Below are positions 37,001-48,875 of a DNA stretch of 64,000 nt, in pieces (position 1 is the first letter of the stretch; each line of letters begins with the position of its first letter). Made by a program: the position numbers and the translations under genes. The stretch comes from Akebia trifoliata (Eukaryota > Streptophyta > Magnoliopsida > Ranunculales > Lardizabalaceae), in contig CM030717.1 in NCBI GenBank assembly GCA_017979445.1, positions 25,097,288 through 25,161,287 of the forward strand, written 5' to 3'. The notes under the pieces were generated by a model. That model worked only from the letters and a program-made list of their open reading frames with translations, was not told where the DNA came from and did not search any database.

Positions 37001-40000
37001 TGATGTTCTCTTCTAGTCCATTGGTTTCATGTAAATTCTTCTCCTTTTCACCTTTATTGCTCTTCTTTCTTTTTTCTTTTTTTGTCTTGGCATTCATAGC
37101 AAACACGCATGTAAATTGTGCGGCCGCTGTCTGCCAATAAACCATTTACTGATGACCATTTTTTTTTTTTATAACTGTTTTGTTCAATTTATATTTCACT
37201 AATGGGCAGTTGGGAAATCCATGCTGTGAAATGGAGAAGGGCAGGGATGCCTTAATTAAGGATTTGAAAAAGATCCCTTTTTTAATTTCTTTCATAAAAC
37301 AGGACAATCTTAATCTGCCCCTTCCCCTAAAACCCAAATTAAACTTAGTCATATTCACTGCAGCAGTGGTGGCAACTTGACTCCTAAGGAGCTTACAGTA
37401 GTCTGGATGATGGGGACTATGACATCCTCAAGTTTGCAAAATCATTCTTCTTTTGTTACATTACAAAAGAGAGTGTAAAGGCCCCCTTTCATCGCATCGA
37501 CTTCGTTTTCAATGGAGATGAAGATGAAAACAGAGAGAGAGAGAGAGAGAGCGAGTGAGCGAGCAGTGAGCGAGCTCTCGATGGCTCTCAGGATTTCGAT
37601 GGAGACGAAGAGAGAGAGAACGACTGAACTCTCGTTCTGTCGAGTAGAAAGAGAGAAGGAGAGTTAGTTCGAAATTTGTAAAAACGGAGGGATGTGTTTG
37701 CAAATTTTGAAATTTCCGTTTTTAATAACTGAACTGACGTGCGGACGTATGTGCGCCGTTGATTTCAGCCCATCTAACGTCAGAGAAACATCAGTTTCTC
37801 ATATGGTTATTGAGACGTCCGTCGAACCGCCCCCTAAACGTTAAAGGTTCTAAAGGATGTGAAGAAGACTGTAAAGGATATGGACAGATGTATTATGAAA
37901 ACATATAAGGCATGGTCTAATAATTGGGTATCAATATATATTACTCATGACAACAATTTTCTACTTCACATTCAAATGAGAAATATTTCAGGATCCAAAC
38001 AAATGTAAAAAAAGATGTAGGGGTCAGATCACAGAAAGCTCTTCAAATGGTAAAATGACTATAACAAAGTTGTAAGAATATCTTCTTACCAGTAGCATAT
38101 AAAGGAGTTTTTGTGTCCTTAAATCCCCGAAAGACTCCTTGCATGGCCAAAGAGAGAAGAATTGCAGGAGAACCAAGAGACCTCAATGTCAAGTACCGTT
38201 GTGCTGGGCTTAGCATAGGGGAATCCTATTCAAAAAAGATGTTCTGCTGTTGTTATTTGTAATTTGATGCAAACTAGTATGCAGCACATAAGAATTAGAA
38301 TGATCTCTGTTCCAAAATTATAAAAAACCCTTGGTATCTCTATTGAAAGCACTTACAGATTTCACACCCATGAAACTTAAGAGAGGTTTTGCTGCCAAAA
38401 TGAGGAAGATGGCTTGGAGAAGGCCAAGCACTCCACCAATAACCAATGCTGACGATGCAGATGCAATATGTCTCGTCCCATTCTCATGTTTGGCTATTTT
38501 GGAATTTCCTCCAATACCCGATGACAACTTGTGCTTGGAATTATCAGCAACTGATTGAGTTTTAAGAGAGAAAGAGCATTTTATTTAGTACCCTAAATAT
38601 GCCAATAATAGGCTAAGCTGAAATTGGAAAGAAAATTTGCATACAAACTAAAAGTGATTTATTTAATCAATACAAGCATTCATTAACAGAACAATAATAT
38701 CAACATACCATCTTCTATAATCAGCTCTTTAGTCTCGGAGTTCTTAGATAATGTTTTTTCCAAGTTATCAATTTCTTGTTCTTTAATGTTCAATTTACTG
38801 ACGGTATCTTCTTCAGCAACTAAAGAAGTTGTGATACTGACAAGTGGGAATATGGCAATCCTTGATACTTGATTGAACAAAGCAATAGAAACTCCGACAG
38901 CAGCAAGTTCCACTGGGCCTATATAATAACAGAGATCTTATATTACAAAAGGTACTTCTTAGAAAATTTAAGACCAATTATCAATTTCAATCAAAAGTAG
39001 CTATCACAGAGCTTATTATAGAAAACCACAAATAAATCTTACCATAAAGAGACAAAAATCAACAATATCATGCATGCTAAGGTGAAAAAAAGAAAAGAAA
39101 AGAAATAGCATTAACAGATATGTTCAAAATATTGATTTATCAGATGAGAGAGGACTAAGAAAAGGCTTGATTACATGGAGTTAGCACTCCCAAATTGGGA
39201 TGCTTGCCACGTTTTAGCAATGAAATATACACACACTTGAGATTTGAGTAGTTATGTGTTTAAAAAGAATCAAGCAGAAATAAGGTGGTATTTAAAAAAT
39301 AAAAAATTCTACATGTTACCACGGTTTAAAATATCTTATTTGATTAAATGTTTCGGTTAAAGAAAAAACCGATACGGTATCGGCCGATACATTCGATACA
39401 AACTGATACACTGCGATACATACCCGAGACATTCAATGTTCCAGGGTCAATGTTTCATATCGATCTTGTCCGATACCGATGCATATCGACTGATACATTC
39501 TGATTTTTTAAACCATGAATGTTACTTTCTTTGAAGAACAGCCGGTACCCACATGTAGAGGCTTGTTGTGTACTTGTTGACTTTGATCTTTCTACAAGAC
39601 TTAAGAATGGGAGATTAAAGTAGTCCCATTCCTTGTATCTGTATGTCATGTCACACATTCCTACTACATTAACGGAGAAGTGATTTAAATCCAATTTTAG
39701 GCAAGAAGATAACAATAGGAAAATAAGAGCAGTCGATTTGTATCTCTACTAGAATTAATATCTCCTGCAGTGTTCTTAAAGATAAACACAGACAGTAACA
39801 AACCTACCTATATGACCAACGAATGCTGTGTCAATTAGAGAAGCAATGGGATCAGCTGTTAAAGCCAGTGCTGCAGGAAATGCAATACGCAGTATCTCCA
39901 TGGCAAGTTCATCCTTCTTGAAAACATTCCTTGAGGACATAAAATTATGAAATTAACCAAAAGTTACATATACAAATCTTGTCAAAAGAATGAATCCTAT

Positions 40001-40448
40001 AAGTTAGGACCTGAGGACCACCAATTCTCTTGTCTCAACAGATTGTTATTTTACCATAGAAGAAAGTGTAATGATTTTCTAAACCCCCCCCCCCCCTCTC
40101 TCTCTCTCTCTCTCTGACACACGCACCCATCACAGAACCATAGATCATTTGCCTTGGGATATGCGTAACCATAAATCTTTTTCTTGTGTATCCCAAGACA
40201 AATGATCTACGGTTCTGTGATGAGGGCATAGGGGGGTGTGTGTCAAAGTGGGGTGTCATAGTATCACAACTCTAGAAGAAAAGCAGTTTCTACGACAGAG
40301 TATCTCTAAACCAAGAAAAAAAAATTGTTAAATGGAACCGAAACAAATTGTACCTTAAATCCTTGAAGAAAATCCGAAAGGGCATCTTCCGATTCTTCCC
40401 TGACAGATTCATGTCAACTTCCTCCGCTATATCAGCTTCATTTGCCAT
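31021..40448 (-). CDS. DTX42/DTX43-like: MATE-family citrate exporter (FRD3/DTX42-like), 13 exons
   Basis: Inferred 522-aa multidrug-and-toxic-compound-extrusion transporter. Family members of this type export citrate across the plasma membrane, for xylem iron transport or aluminium detoxification. Exons, from the start: 40354-40448, 39808-39929, 38709-38918, 38357-38550, 38090-38225, 35143-35239, 34901-35001, 33495-33658, 32240-32311, 32025-32141, 31826-31921, 31606-31727, 31021-31063. All 12 introns are GT-AG, phases agree, and no stop occurs. Visible family motifs: [20 protein letters not shown] (exon 2), [20 protein letters not shown], and a long acidic cytosolic loop after SLVAEEDT (about residues 107-170) typical of the FRD3 clade. 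Later come [38 protein letters not shown] and [20 protein letters not shown]. Length and order match full-length plant proteins. Choice between FRD3, DTX42 or a lineage paralog is not possible here. Confidence 0.93.
32395..33290. other. Probable TE-derived insertion in MATE intron 8
   Basis: Starts near TGTTGGTACTTGGAAGTGTT and includes AGTCTCACATTGGGAAATAA and a GC-rich segment near 32610-32710 unlike the rest of the intron. It resembles the LTR or leader of a plant copia-type element. No target duplication or second LTR could be set, so limits and class are uncertain. Confidence 0.35.
35366..35762. mobile_element. hAT-like non-autonomous element in MATE intron 5
   Basis: 397 bp with imperfect terminal inverted repeats, TAGGGCTGCAATGGATC at the left and GATCCATTAACAGCCCCA at the right. 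It is flanked by ACTCAACG (35358-35365) and CCTCAAGG (35763-35770), a 6-of-8 match fitting the 8-bp duplication of hAT elements. The interior is packed with GGATCGGAT-type words in both orientations. No transposase. Confidence 0.65.
36331..36339. repeat. 9-bp target-site duplication of the Pack-MULE
   Basis: TAAACGTTA here, repeated perfectly at 37835-37843 on the other side of the element. Confidence 0.9.
36340..36689. repeat. Left TIR of the Pack-MULE
   Basis: Begins GGGGCCGGTTCGACGGACGT and ends near CATCTTCATCTCCATTGAAA. It matches the reverse complement of 37508-37834 along its length, with substitutions and length differences in the (CT)n part. Confidence 0.85.
36751..36969 (+). pseudogene. 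WDR26-like: Captured last exon of a WDR26-like (CTLH/GID complex) WD40 gene
   Basis: After a splice acceptor (CTATTTTCAG ending at 36750) the frame reads [20 protein letters not shown], a WD40 repeat ending in [16 protein letters not shown], and a tail with [11 protein letters not shown] before a TGA at 36967-36969. The blade sequence and the Ser-Asn-Gly...Cys-Asn-Gly tail match the C-terminus of plant WDR26 homologs, the scaffold subunit of the CTLH/GID ubiquitin ligase. Only about 72 residues are present, less than two WD40 blades, so it cannot form a propeller. The preserved acceptor shows that genomic DNA was captured, not a cDNA. The source gene lies elsewhere in the genome. Confidence 0.85.
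37508..37834. repeat. Right TIR of the Pack-MULE
   Basis: Mirror of the left TIR. It starts TTTTCAATGGAGATGAAGAT and ends GACGTCCGTCGAACCGCCCC, followed by the duplication TAAACGTTA. Confidence 0.85.
39320..39517. mobile_element. 198-bp MITE in MATE intron 2
   Basis: Ends CACGGTTTAAAA and TTTTTTAAACCATG form short inverted repeats. Flanks CATGTTAC (39312-39319) and AATGTTAC (39518-39525) match at 7 of 8 positions, an 8-bp duplication that suggests a hAT-type MITE. The interior is rich in CGATAC/GTATCG words. Confidence 0.75.
40084..40222. repeat. C-run, (CT)n and hairpin in MATE intron 1
   Basis: A C-run and (CT)n (40084-40115) precede a strong hairpin. The left arm 40128-40161 (CATCACAGAACCATAGATCA onward) pairs with the right arm 40189-40222. 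Loop words CATAAATCTTTTTCTT are shared with the hairpin at 1261-1345. Confidence 0.7.
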
Positions 40449-43298
40449 AATTGGTATAGATAACCTCTATGCAAAAAAATTATATAACTCTTGGGGTTCT
40501 TGGTTTCCACATGCAACAAAAAATCAAGCTTATTGACCCTCAAAGGAAACTTGACATACAACAAAACAATCTCCAAACCCTGCAGCAGAATTGACGAACA
40601 TTTGATTACAATTGGCACGTTGATCAATCAAAACAAGTGTCAACTACCAAGAAGACCAAGATCACTGATAAGGAAAAAAAAATATGACGAAATTCATCAA
40701 TGAAAACAAATACCTCACTCAAATTAAGTATTGCAAGATATAATAAAAATTAAACTGGTAGGGTGGTTAAATATGAAGAATTCATCAATGAAAATAAATA
40801 CCTCGAGTTAAGAATTTCCTGCGGTTTACATAGACATAGAAAAATCCAACAGCTAGAAAGCAAGATTGGGATGCTTAAAATTAATATTTAACATGGGTTT
40901 CCAACAAACCTACCTCAGTTGAGAGAAACCCACAAGACCCATTATTACTTATATAGTTAGCTTTATGAACTACTTATATAATTTCATGGTCCAGATAAAC
41001 CCAAATGGTATCTCTTCTTCCTAGAAACCAGAACACAAGAAACACAAACTTTGAGAGGGACATAGATAGAGAGAGAGAGGTAAATACAGCCCTCCTCAGG
41101 TGGGTTTGTTTGATTCATCCCCAGATGTACTCAAAACTAGGATCAAGAACTTAGTTGTGGGCCAGACGTTCCTGATTCCCAAAATAAATTGGGTTGAACG
41201 ACAGGAATTGGACGACATATGGACTAAGAAGGAATTTAAAAGCTCAGCAAGTCAACAGTCAACACAGATTATAATGGAAGAGAAGAAAAAAGACAACGAA
41301 AAAGAGTTAAAAAAAAAGTAGAGCGGAGTCTTACTTTGTTTTTAAAAAAATTCCAGAGAACTTTCCCATCTACTTTTACAGATCCAATAATAAAATAACC
41401 AATTGAGTTGCAAATCTTGTCTCAATGCTTTGGAGATGAAGCTAAGGAACGAAGACCGTGCACCAAATTTAATAAATTATGGTTACCTCGAAATTGGAGA
41501 CCAATTACGTCTATTGTAGACGAATTCAGATCGAATCCATAAAAATTTCTCCTAAAAAGTGCTTTTTTTTATAAGCAATATAGTTTCATTTCCACTTAAA
41601 TTTTCATATATTTGCGACTTTTTTTCAGATTGTTTCAATAACTCTAATTTCCAGCATTTAAAAAATAAATAAATAAAGTAATCAAGGATTTCCAGCAAAA
41701 GAAAATGATCGAAGAGAATTTTCCAGTAAAAAGCCCTTATTACGGATCACCTTGATTTTTCCAAAATGACTAATCGAGCTCCATTTCTCCATGAATTTTA
41801 ATGTTCTAGCGATCTTTCGATGAGTTTTCAACCTAACCAAGGATAACCAACAAAGTTTCAAATTTCCCCCAAAAACAACCTCGATTACCTCCATTTTTTA
41901 AGATTGATCTTACAGAAAATACCGGAATCGAGCAATAAATCTGATTTTAGTAAAATAATTCTACTATCACCTTCCAGAAAAGTGAAAAATCGAGAAACGA
42001 AGACATTCACCGACTTTCGAACGATTCATGAATCTAATTCAAGTAGAACCAACACATGATTAACTGGATTCGAGCACAAATTTAGGGTTGGACATTAAAT
42101 CTAGGGATTCAAATTATCTTTCGTTTCTCGTAAGATGGAATCAGTTCACTGGGGCTGAATCTCCCCGAAATTGGCGGGAATCATTAACATTTTGGAATTC
42201 GGAAAGTCGTGGGCCGTACATCAAATTTCATTAAGGTAATTTTGAGATACCCTCCAATTTTCGTCAAAATTATACATACCCCCCTGAGTTTTGAAAATGA
42301 TGACGTATAAGTGTGACTTTGATCTTTCTTCGGAGAGGGAAAAGTAAAAATGACTAAACTAAGCCTTTTTTCTAGCATCTTAGGAACTAAAGAATTTTTG
42401 CTCGAGGTTGAATAAGTTGAACAAAAACTACCTTAGACGTCGAAGAGGTTCAAGTCGCCTATGGGAAAAAAAGATAGAAAAAAGAAATATTATTTCATGA
42501 ATCAGGGATTTCTTTCTAAATGCCTTTTTTGTGATAAGTCAATTCTTTCTTAGTGCCCTGTCACCCTCTTTCAATTTTCAATTGGTGAGATCAATGATTC
42601 AAATCGTTAAGATCAACCTTTAATCCAATCATCAAGATTTTTCTTTTATCATTGTCGAGATCAATAATTATAAATCGTCGATCTTGATATTTTTAATGTA
42701 AATCATCAAGATCAATTATTAGAATCGTCAATCTTAATAATTTGAGTGTGCCATCTTATCAGGTGAGGGGACATTAAGTAAGATATAATTTACTTACTGG
42801 CTTTTTAAGATTACACCCCAAGACTAAGGGAGCATTTAAAAAGACATCACTCTCTCATGGAGGCTATTAAGTAATTTTTTTATTTATTATATTGTCTTCA
42901 AAGTACCTTTGGCGTTATGGAACTAACAAAACTAAATGAAACTCTAGAAGGGGAAGAAAGATCTAATGACTAGACGGAACTCTTCAATTAAATGCAACTT
43001 CTTGTTGATCTACCATGTAGAAGTAAGCAATGTATAGTGGTTACACTTTTTGTAGTCTCCTTTCACATCATTGTACAAAATCACAAATATATGTCCTTGT
43101 GTATTCCGAAACAAAGGACATAGGATTACATGAAAGGAAGGTACAAAAAAGTTAAAAAGATAAAGATATATTGACTTTTTACATTATAAATACATGTTTA
43201 CATAATAAATGTCATAAGCATATAAGTATTTTGAATTAAATTTTTTTTTTTTTAACAAATGCTTTGACAATCAATACTAACATTATATATATATATAT
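40449..43298. other. Upstream region of the MATE gene and intergenic DNA
   Basis: Probably holds the MATE promoter and 5' UTR. A TTTTTTTGCATAG acceptor-like site lies just upstream of the ATG on the minus strand, so a 5' UTR intron is possible. No other gene is supported. At 42600-42740 several AATCGTCAAGATCAA/TTGATCTTGACGATT words repeat. A hairpin with CCTTTCACATCATTGTACAA / ATTACATGAAAGG arms is present at 43060-43140. Confidence 0.4.
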
Positions 43299-43652
43299 GA
43301 GTCCCATTCAGCAACAAACATTTTGGCGAAATATTTTTCAAAACATAGGTTAGAGGTTTTGGAATGGGCTGATTTTTGGTGAGGATGATCTCTATGGTGA
43401 GGAGATCATCCTCACTAAAAATCAGCTCATTCCAAAACTTCTAGCCCTAGTTTACAAGTTGAAAAATTGTAGACCGTCCATTTTTTGTAAACCATTTTTG
43501 ATGGGGTTAGAAGTTTTAGAATGGGCTGATTTTTAGTGATGATGATCTCCTCACCGTAGAGATCATCCTCACCAAAAATCAGTCCATTCCAAAACCTCTA
43601 ACCCATGTTTTGAAAAATGTTTTGCCAAAATGTTTGTTGCTGAACATTTCCC
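43299..43652. mobile_element. MULE-type hairpin MITE, copy 1, in a (TA)n tract
   Basis: 354 bp. It starts GAGTCCCATTCAGCAACAAA and ends TTGTTGCTGAACATTTCCC. Flanks TATATATAT and AATATATAT fit a 9-bp duplication with one mismatch. A ~45-bp module (GGTTTTGGAATGGGCTGATT and on to GAGGATGATCTC) occurs four times in alternating orientation, so each half can fold as well as the whole. Confidence 0.82.
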
Positions 43653-44258
43653 AATATATATATTGTAAAGGGTAAAAATGATACGTTATCCAAATTGTAC
43701 ACTTGTCCAAGCCGATTAAGTGGTATTATGTATAAGTCAATATTACCAACACTACCCAACAGTAGGACAGACCAAGATAGAAACGTTTAAGCCAATTGGT
43801 AGGGCAAGATAGTAATAGTAAAGACCTAGCCTGCCTAGCAGGGTAAGCCTGGTTTGAGTATTTGTATAATCTTGACTTACACCGATCAAGTCTAGAAAAA
43901 TTTAAGGAGATCCCCCTAGAATCGTGAATTCAATCTCAAAGATCCCAATTCCGTTTAAGATCCTTATAATTAGGGGATTCTTTGTGATCACATCCTGTAG
44001 AAAGGGGAAATCCTGATTCGAAAAAATGATTTATAAATTGAGAAATTAACAAAAGCTAAGGGATCCTTTTGGCCAATTGAGATAAGAGAGAAAGAGAGAG
44101 TTCTTATTATAACTATTCTTCTACAACTCTAACTTGAACGTCAAAGAAATCTTGACAGGTACCACACTAGTGTTAATAGGAGGGATGAGAGAGCAACTTC
44201 GGATCATTAGAGTAGGGTCTATCAAGTCATCACCAAATTTCTACCCTACATTTATTAA

Positions 44259-44260
<2 letters not shown>

Positions 44261-44341
<81 letters not shown>
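44261..44341. repeat. (TA)n microsatellite
   Basis: About 80 bp of uninterrupted alternating AT, directly left of hairpin MITE copy 2. Confidence 0.95.
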
Positions 44342-44344
<3 letters not shown>

Positions 44345-44690
44345 CAGCATTCTGTAGACAATATTCTAAACAACGTTTTGTCCTATATGATAAAATAGTT
44401 TCAAAATGGGCTTATGTTTTGTGAGAATGATCTATATGGTGAGTAGATCATCCTCACAAAAAATCAGCCGATTCTAAAACTTCTAACCCAAAAAAAATTG
44501 TTACAAACTAATGGTTAAAATGAACGATCCACAATTCTTCAACCTATAAATTGAGGCTAGCAATTTAGAATGGGCTGATTTTTTGCAAGGATGATCCCCT
44601 CATCATAGAGATCATCCTTACAAAAAATCAACGTATTCCAAAACTTTTCACATATATAAGACAACACGTTGTTTAGAATATGAGATTGAA
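44342..44690. mobile_element. MULE-type hairpin MITE, copy 2 (diverged)
   Basis: Has the same four-module layout as 43299-43652 (GATGATC...GAGATCATCCT modules in alternating orientation), with different outer ends: ATATTCTAAACAACG at the left mirrored by CGTTGTTTAGAATAT at the right (about 44662-44681). The outer limits and duplication could not be fixed. Confidence 0.6.
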
Positions 44691-47600
44691 GACAAAGGCA
44701 TTTCAATAATTTTTTATCAAATCTGAGAACAGAGAGGGATGTCAATGATATGAAGCATCTCTAATTAATCTAAAAGCTTGTAGGATCCTTAATTTTTTTA
44801 TCAAATTTCACATCCTCATTGCACGTCATATTGGGTCCAAAATGGGTGTAGTAAGCCAATGAGAAAAAACTTTTATACCAAGGCCACGTACATGGAAACC
44901 ATGTCAATGATTTTCGTTGTTGACAACAACAATAGTAGGAAGCTTTAGGGACCTGATGTCAACCTAGACTTTCGGCATGAAGCATGCCTGCAATCAGTTC
45001 GAAGTCTCAATCGAGGAAAACTAAAGCAATATATAGAAAAAATACTACTACCCAACAAGATTCGAAAAAAGACACCACGTTAGTGGGTTTAGATTAAACC
45101 TAATTGTTATTAGATTATAATCATCTTGACTCGTTTAACTTGATAATTAAATGGATCATGTCAGGATTATGAACATCAATCCTTTTAATCTGTTTTGACA
45201 TGTTTAAATATTATATCATTAATAGTTCTGTTGATTTACTTACAATAATTAATTTAAATCATGAAATATAGGTTAAACAAATTATGATCATGTCAACCCA
45301 CATGCAAGAACCCTTTTTTTTTTTTTTTTTTAATTCGAATCTACTCCAAGACTCAAATCCGTTAAATTAGGATTTCGATCACTCGGATTTTGCATAAAAT
45401 CCAACCCATTTATGCAATAGGATTAAGGGGTTTGATCTATCATATCAGACCTTAATTGCCTTTTCGTCCAAGCCACGGTCCCAAACACCAAGTGGCAATC
45501 TCGGGTCAAAAATAATAACTTTTGGTCTATCTTTAGACAAAATAATTTGACTAGTCGAATCTATGAAAATGGACCGATAAGATTTTTGTGAAAAAGTTAC
45601 TCTTGGAAGTTACCTTCCCATGCTTCTTTTTAAATTGTATTTACAAGAAATACCACGAAACATGGGGAATAAATTATCACCTTGGCTTTTTTATTTATGA
45701 TAAATCTCAAACAAATTATAAACTTGAATAGTTGGGTTTAGCAATGCAATGAGACCAAGATTTTCTTAACTTTGTCATTGGGGATCCTACAAATAGTCAA
45801 GGGATCTCAATGCTTACAACCAAGAATTTTATGCCCAGAATTTTGCCCAATTCTCTACCCATCTCTCATTTCTTGCAACTTCTCTCATCTTCTAACATTG
45901 ATTCTTGAATTTATATTGAAGAAGAAAATAAACTAAGAAGAAGAAGAAGGCAAAGGTGGTGTAGGATTCATAGTTAATATTATTTATTGGATTTTGTTGG
46001 GGGAAAGATTTGAAGTCAATACCTTATTTTCTCTTAAGTGTGGTTGGTGTAGGGTTTTTTCATTTTTAGTAAAACCTTAGTTTAAAAAACATTTTCATTA
46101 TTTGTGATAGCTTAAAAGTCAAATATTCTTTCTTTTTTATTCTCTTGAGAGTTGTAAAGATAACTCTCTAAATATTTAATCTCATATTTGGTAAATATAA
46201 GACTTATGTTCAACTTATAAATATTTTCACTTTCCTACTTACTTAAGTATGAGAGAGAAAGAAATTGGCCCTCGTGAACACATGAGGGCCTAACCTGTCG
46301 AAAACTTTTAGTGCACATATGCGCATGCAATGCGCGCACAGGGGAGGAGGTGCAAAACTCCGATTTAAGCCTCATGTGAGTGCGGGTGAAAAACCCACTT
46401 TTGTGAGTGATATGTAGTGTATAGGGTGAAAAATGAATTGGATCTAGACCCAACATGAGTCAGAATTTAAGAGTAGTTTGACAACCAAGTTAGGCAAGAT
46501 CCAACATTGCTCAAATATGTGGTAGCTAAGGAGTTCATAGGCTCAACTCAACATGGAGTGACTGAGCTGAGTGTCTACCCATCCAAGGTAGGGAGGGGCA
46601 AACCAAGACAGAATAATTGTACAAGTTGTCTTGTTGTCTTTGAGTTCAAATTGGGAAGGTATCCCGATAATCTTGGCGTGATTGATTGTATCAATCACGT
46701 CTTTTTGTAAAGCAATCACTTCCTATTATAGACGAATTTTTCATTAACAAATCCAATGATTTAAAAAGAAAATAAGCCCACGATAAGCTTGAATCGTCAT
46801 GAACAAGGAAAAAAGGATGACATGGCTAAAGAGGCACTTAAAGAAAGGGGTTGACTTAAAAATAGAAACTGATGTCTTGAGAGTGAGGATTTTAGGAACA
46901 TGATCAAAGCTATTCGATATTACTTTAGGCAATTTCACATCTAATTTAAATGTCGAATAGTATTTGACAGGTATTACACTGGTACTCGAATTTATTCTTG
47001 GAGGAAGAGAGCTCATTGTCAAATGGATTTGAGTTGTTCGAGGTAAATCTTCTGAATTATCTCTACAAGTAACATAATTTAGTCTTCACTTACTTGCTTA
47101 CCCCTACCCCTCTTTTATTACCTGTACCCTAGATATTTTTCTTTATAATGTAATGTGGATTTTTAGTTCTAAACTACCACATATTAATAGATATTAACAC
47201 ACTTTCTATTATCCTAGAAATAATAGAATGGAGGAATGGGTCCCTAAATCCTTAGGACAAGGCATTGTTGATAGTGATGATGATAAATATTTTATCCTAC
47301 ATAAATATTAACTTTAAACTTAAAGTTTATTTGACAATGGATGGCATTGTGAAGATCTTGATATGATTGTATGTTTAGTGTAAACCAATAATTAATTAAA
47401 AAAAAAAAAACCTACTTTCAAGAGAAAGAGATAAAACAATAGGGGGGTAATTTGGTTTCATTGGAAATGAAAAAAATAATTTATCCACATTCGTTCTATG
47501 GTGGTAATTTTGTATTTGTTCCAACTGGGGGGGGGGGGGGGGCGAGACAAAAAAAAACTCCTCATTTGTTAATATGCTGTTATAGTAAGTATAAATATTC

Positions 47601-47734
47601 TTTTAAGGACGAAACAATAAATACGTCATTGCCATAATACATTGTAATAAATAATTCTATCTAAATCCTTTTTTCCCCTCTAAAATGGCATCTAATTTGT
47701 CTTTTACTAAAGAAAACGTGCCCAAAATTATAAG

Positions 47735-47801
<67 letters not shown>

Positions 47802-48870
47802 GTGGTGCCTCATACATTTTTTGTCTTTTGAAAATTAAAACCACACCTCTTAAACATTAAAAATATATAAAATTAATTTGTAGTTTGATTCTATATTATT
47901 AGGTTTGTCGCTTGATTCAAATTTGGGTTCGTGCTTCGTCATTCTTAAACAAACCAAATGTAGAGGTAGCTGGTTGTGGATATTTAAGTTATTTATGTTA
48001 ATCTCTTAGAAAAAGACTTAAGTCAAACGGGTATATTAGTAGTCTGAAAACCAAGGGGGTATCTTTAATACTAATCAAAATCTTGGGATTTTTAAAATAA
48101 AGGTTATCTCTAATATTCATCAAACCATGGGAACATCTCTAAAATTCATCAAACCATGGGAACATCTCTAAAATTCATCAAAATAAGGGGGTTTGTTAGG
48201 TTCATTGTCTTAGACGAATCCACTACAAGTCAAACTTTAAACTGGTTCGATTTGTACCAGGGTTCGTCTTATAAAAATGAATTTATTAGATAGCTCTTAC
48301 CCACATCCAATAATCTCCATGATTTTGCTTCACAATACCAGTCACACGTTAAACCTCTTTAGTACAATTTCTTTACCTCCATCTTCAACCTTAACAATAT
48401 TCAATCTACTTCAACCTTCAAACCTCAAGAGAAAGATACTATTTTGACAGAAGTAGAATACGATGGAATTTTGAGTTGATAACGATTGATTAAAGATAAG
48501 ATTGTACAGATTAAAAATAATTTATCATAGAGTTTGAAGAATATGAAGATAGTGGATATTTAGTAGAAAATATCAAAGGTTTTTGACTAGAGACTGAAGA
48601 TGAGAAAATTTAGATCATTTTTCATTAGTATTCACCAAGGGGTGTGTCTAAATCACCTTCTCTAAACTCAGAACAAGTGCATAGGGTGTCAATGGGCCCG
48701 AATCTCTCAAGGCGTCAAAATTCTAGCCCAAGCTCAGCCTACAAGTATTTAGTCCTATGTATGGTCAAGCCTACAAATATTCTTATACATAAATCTATGA
48801 TATATATAAAATTATAATAATATAAATATAAGACGGTGATGGTAATGATGAGGATGTCGGGGTCACTTTC
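44691..48870. other. Intergenic, no recognised gene
   Basis: AT-rich sequence without protein similarity that I recognise. Noted within: poly-T at 45310-45331, a poly-G run of 16 at 47527-47542, (TA)n at 47736-47798, and a 29-bp tandem pair at 48121-48178 (CAAACCATGGGAACATCTCT unit). Confidence 0.4.
47736..47798. repeat. (TA)n microsatellite
   Basis: About 63 bp of alternating TA. No MITE was seen directly beside it, unlike the other two long (TA)n tracts. Confidence 0.95.
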
Positions 48871-48875
48871 CATTG

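Larger units (their letters stand above)
36340..37834. mobile_element. Pack-MULE in MATE intron 5
   Basis: A 1495-bp Mutator-like element without transposase. It has terminal inverted repeats of about 330 bp: left 36340-36689, starting GGGGCCGGTTCGACGGACGT, and right 37508-37834, the mirror image with small differences. It has a perfect 9-bp target duplication TAAACGTTA, the hallmark of MULEs. The body carries a captured gene piece: the last exon of a WDR26-like gene, with part of the intron before it and the sequence after its stop. The TIRs contain CT-rich leader-like stretches that may act as promoters (inference). The captured exon runs antisense to the host MATE gene. Confidence 0.93.

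Noticed and set aside
41100..41321. Lys-rich 73-aa ORF upstream of the MATE gene
   Set aside because: Composition follows the local A-rich DNA and no homology is recognised; it lies in the probable promoter/5' region of MATE.
44134..44424. ORF with a Tyr-Ile repeat
   Set aside because: Translation of the (TA)n microsatellite; the same applies to ORFs at 62212-62467.
46235..46456. Minus-strand ORF of 73 aa in the 44.7-48.9 kb interval
   Set aside because: No recognised domain, no start-context or composition support; chance ORF in AT-rich DNA.
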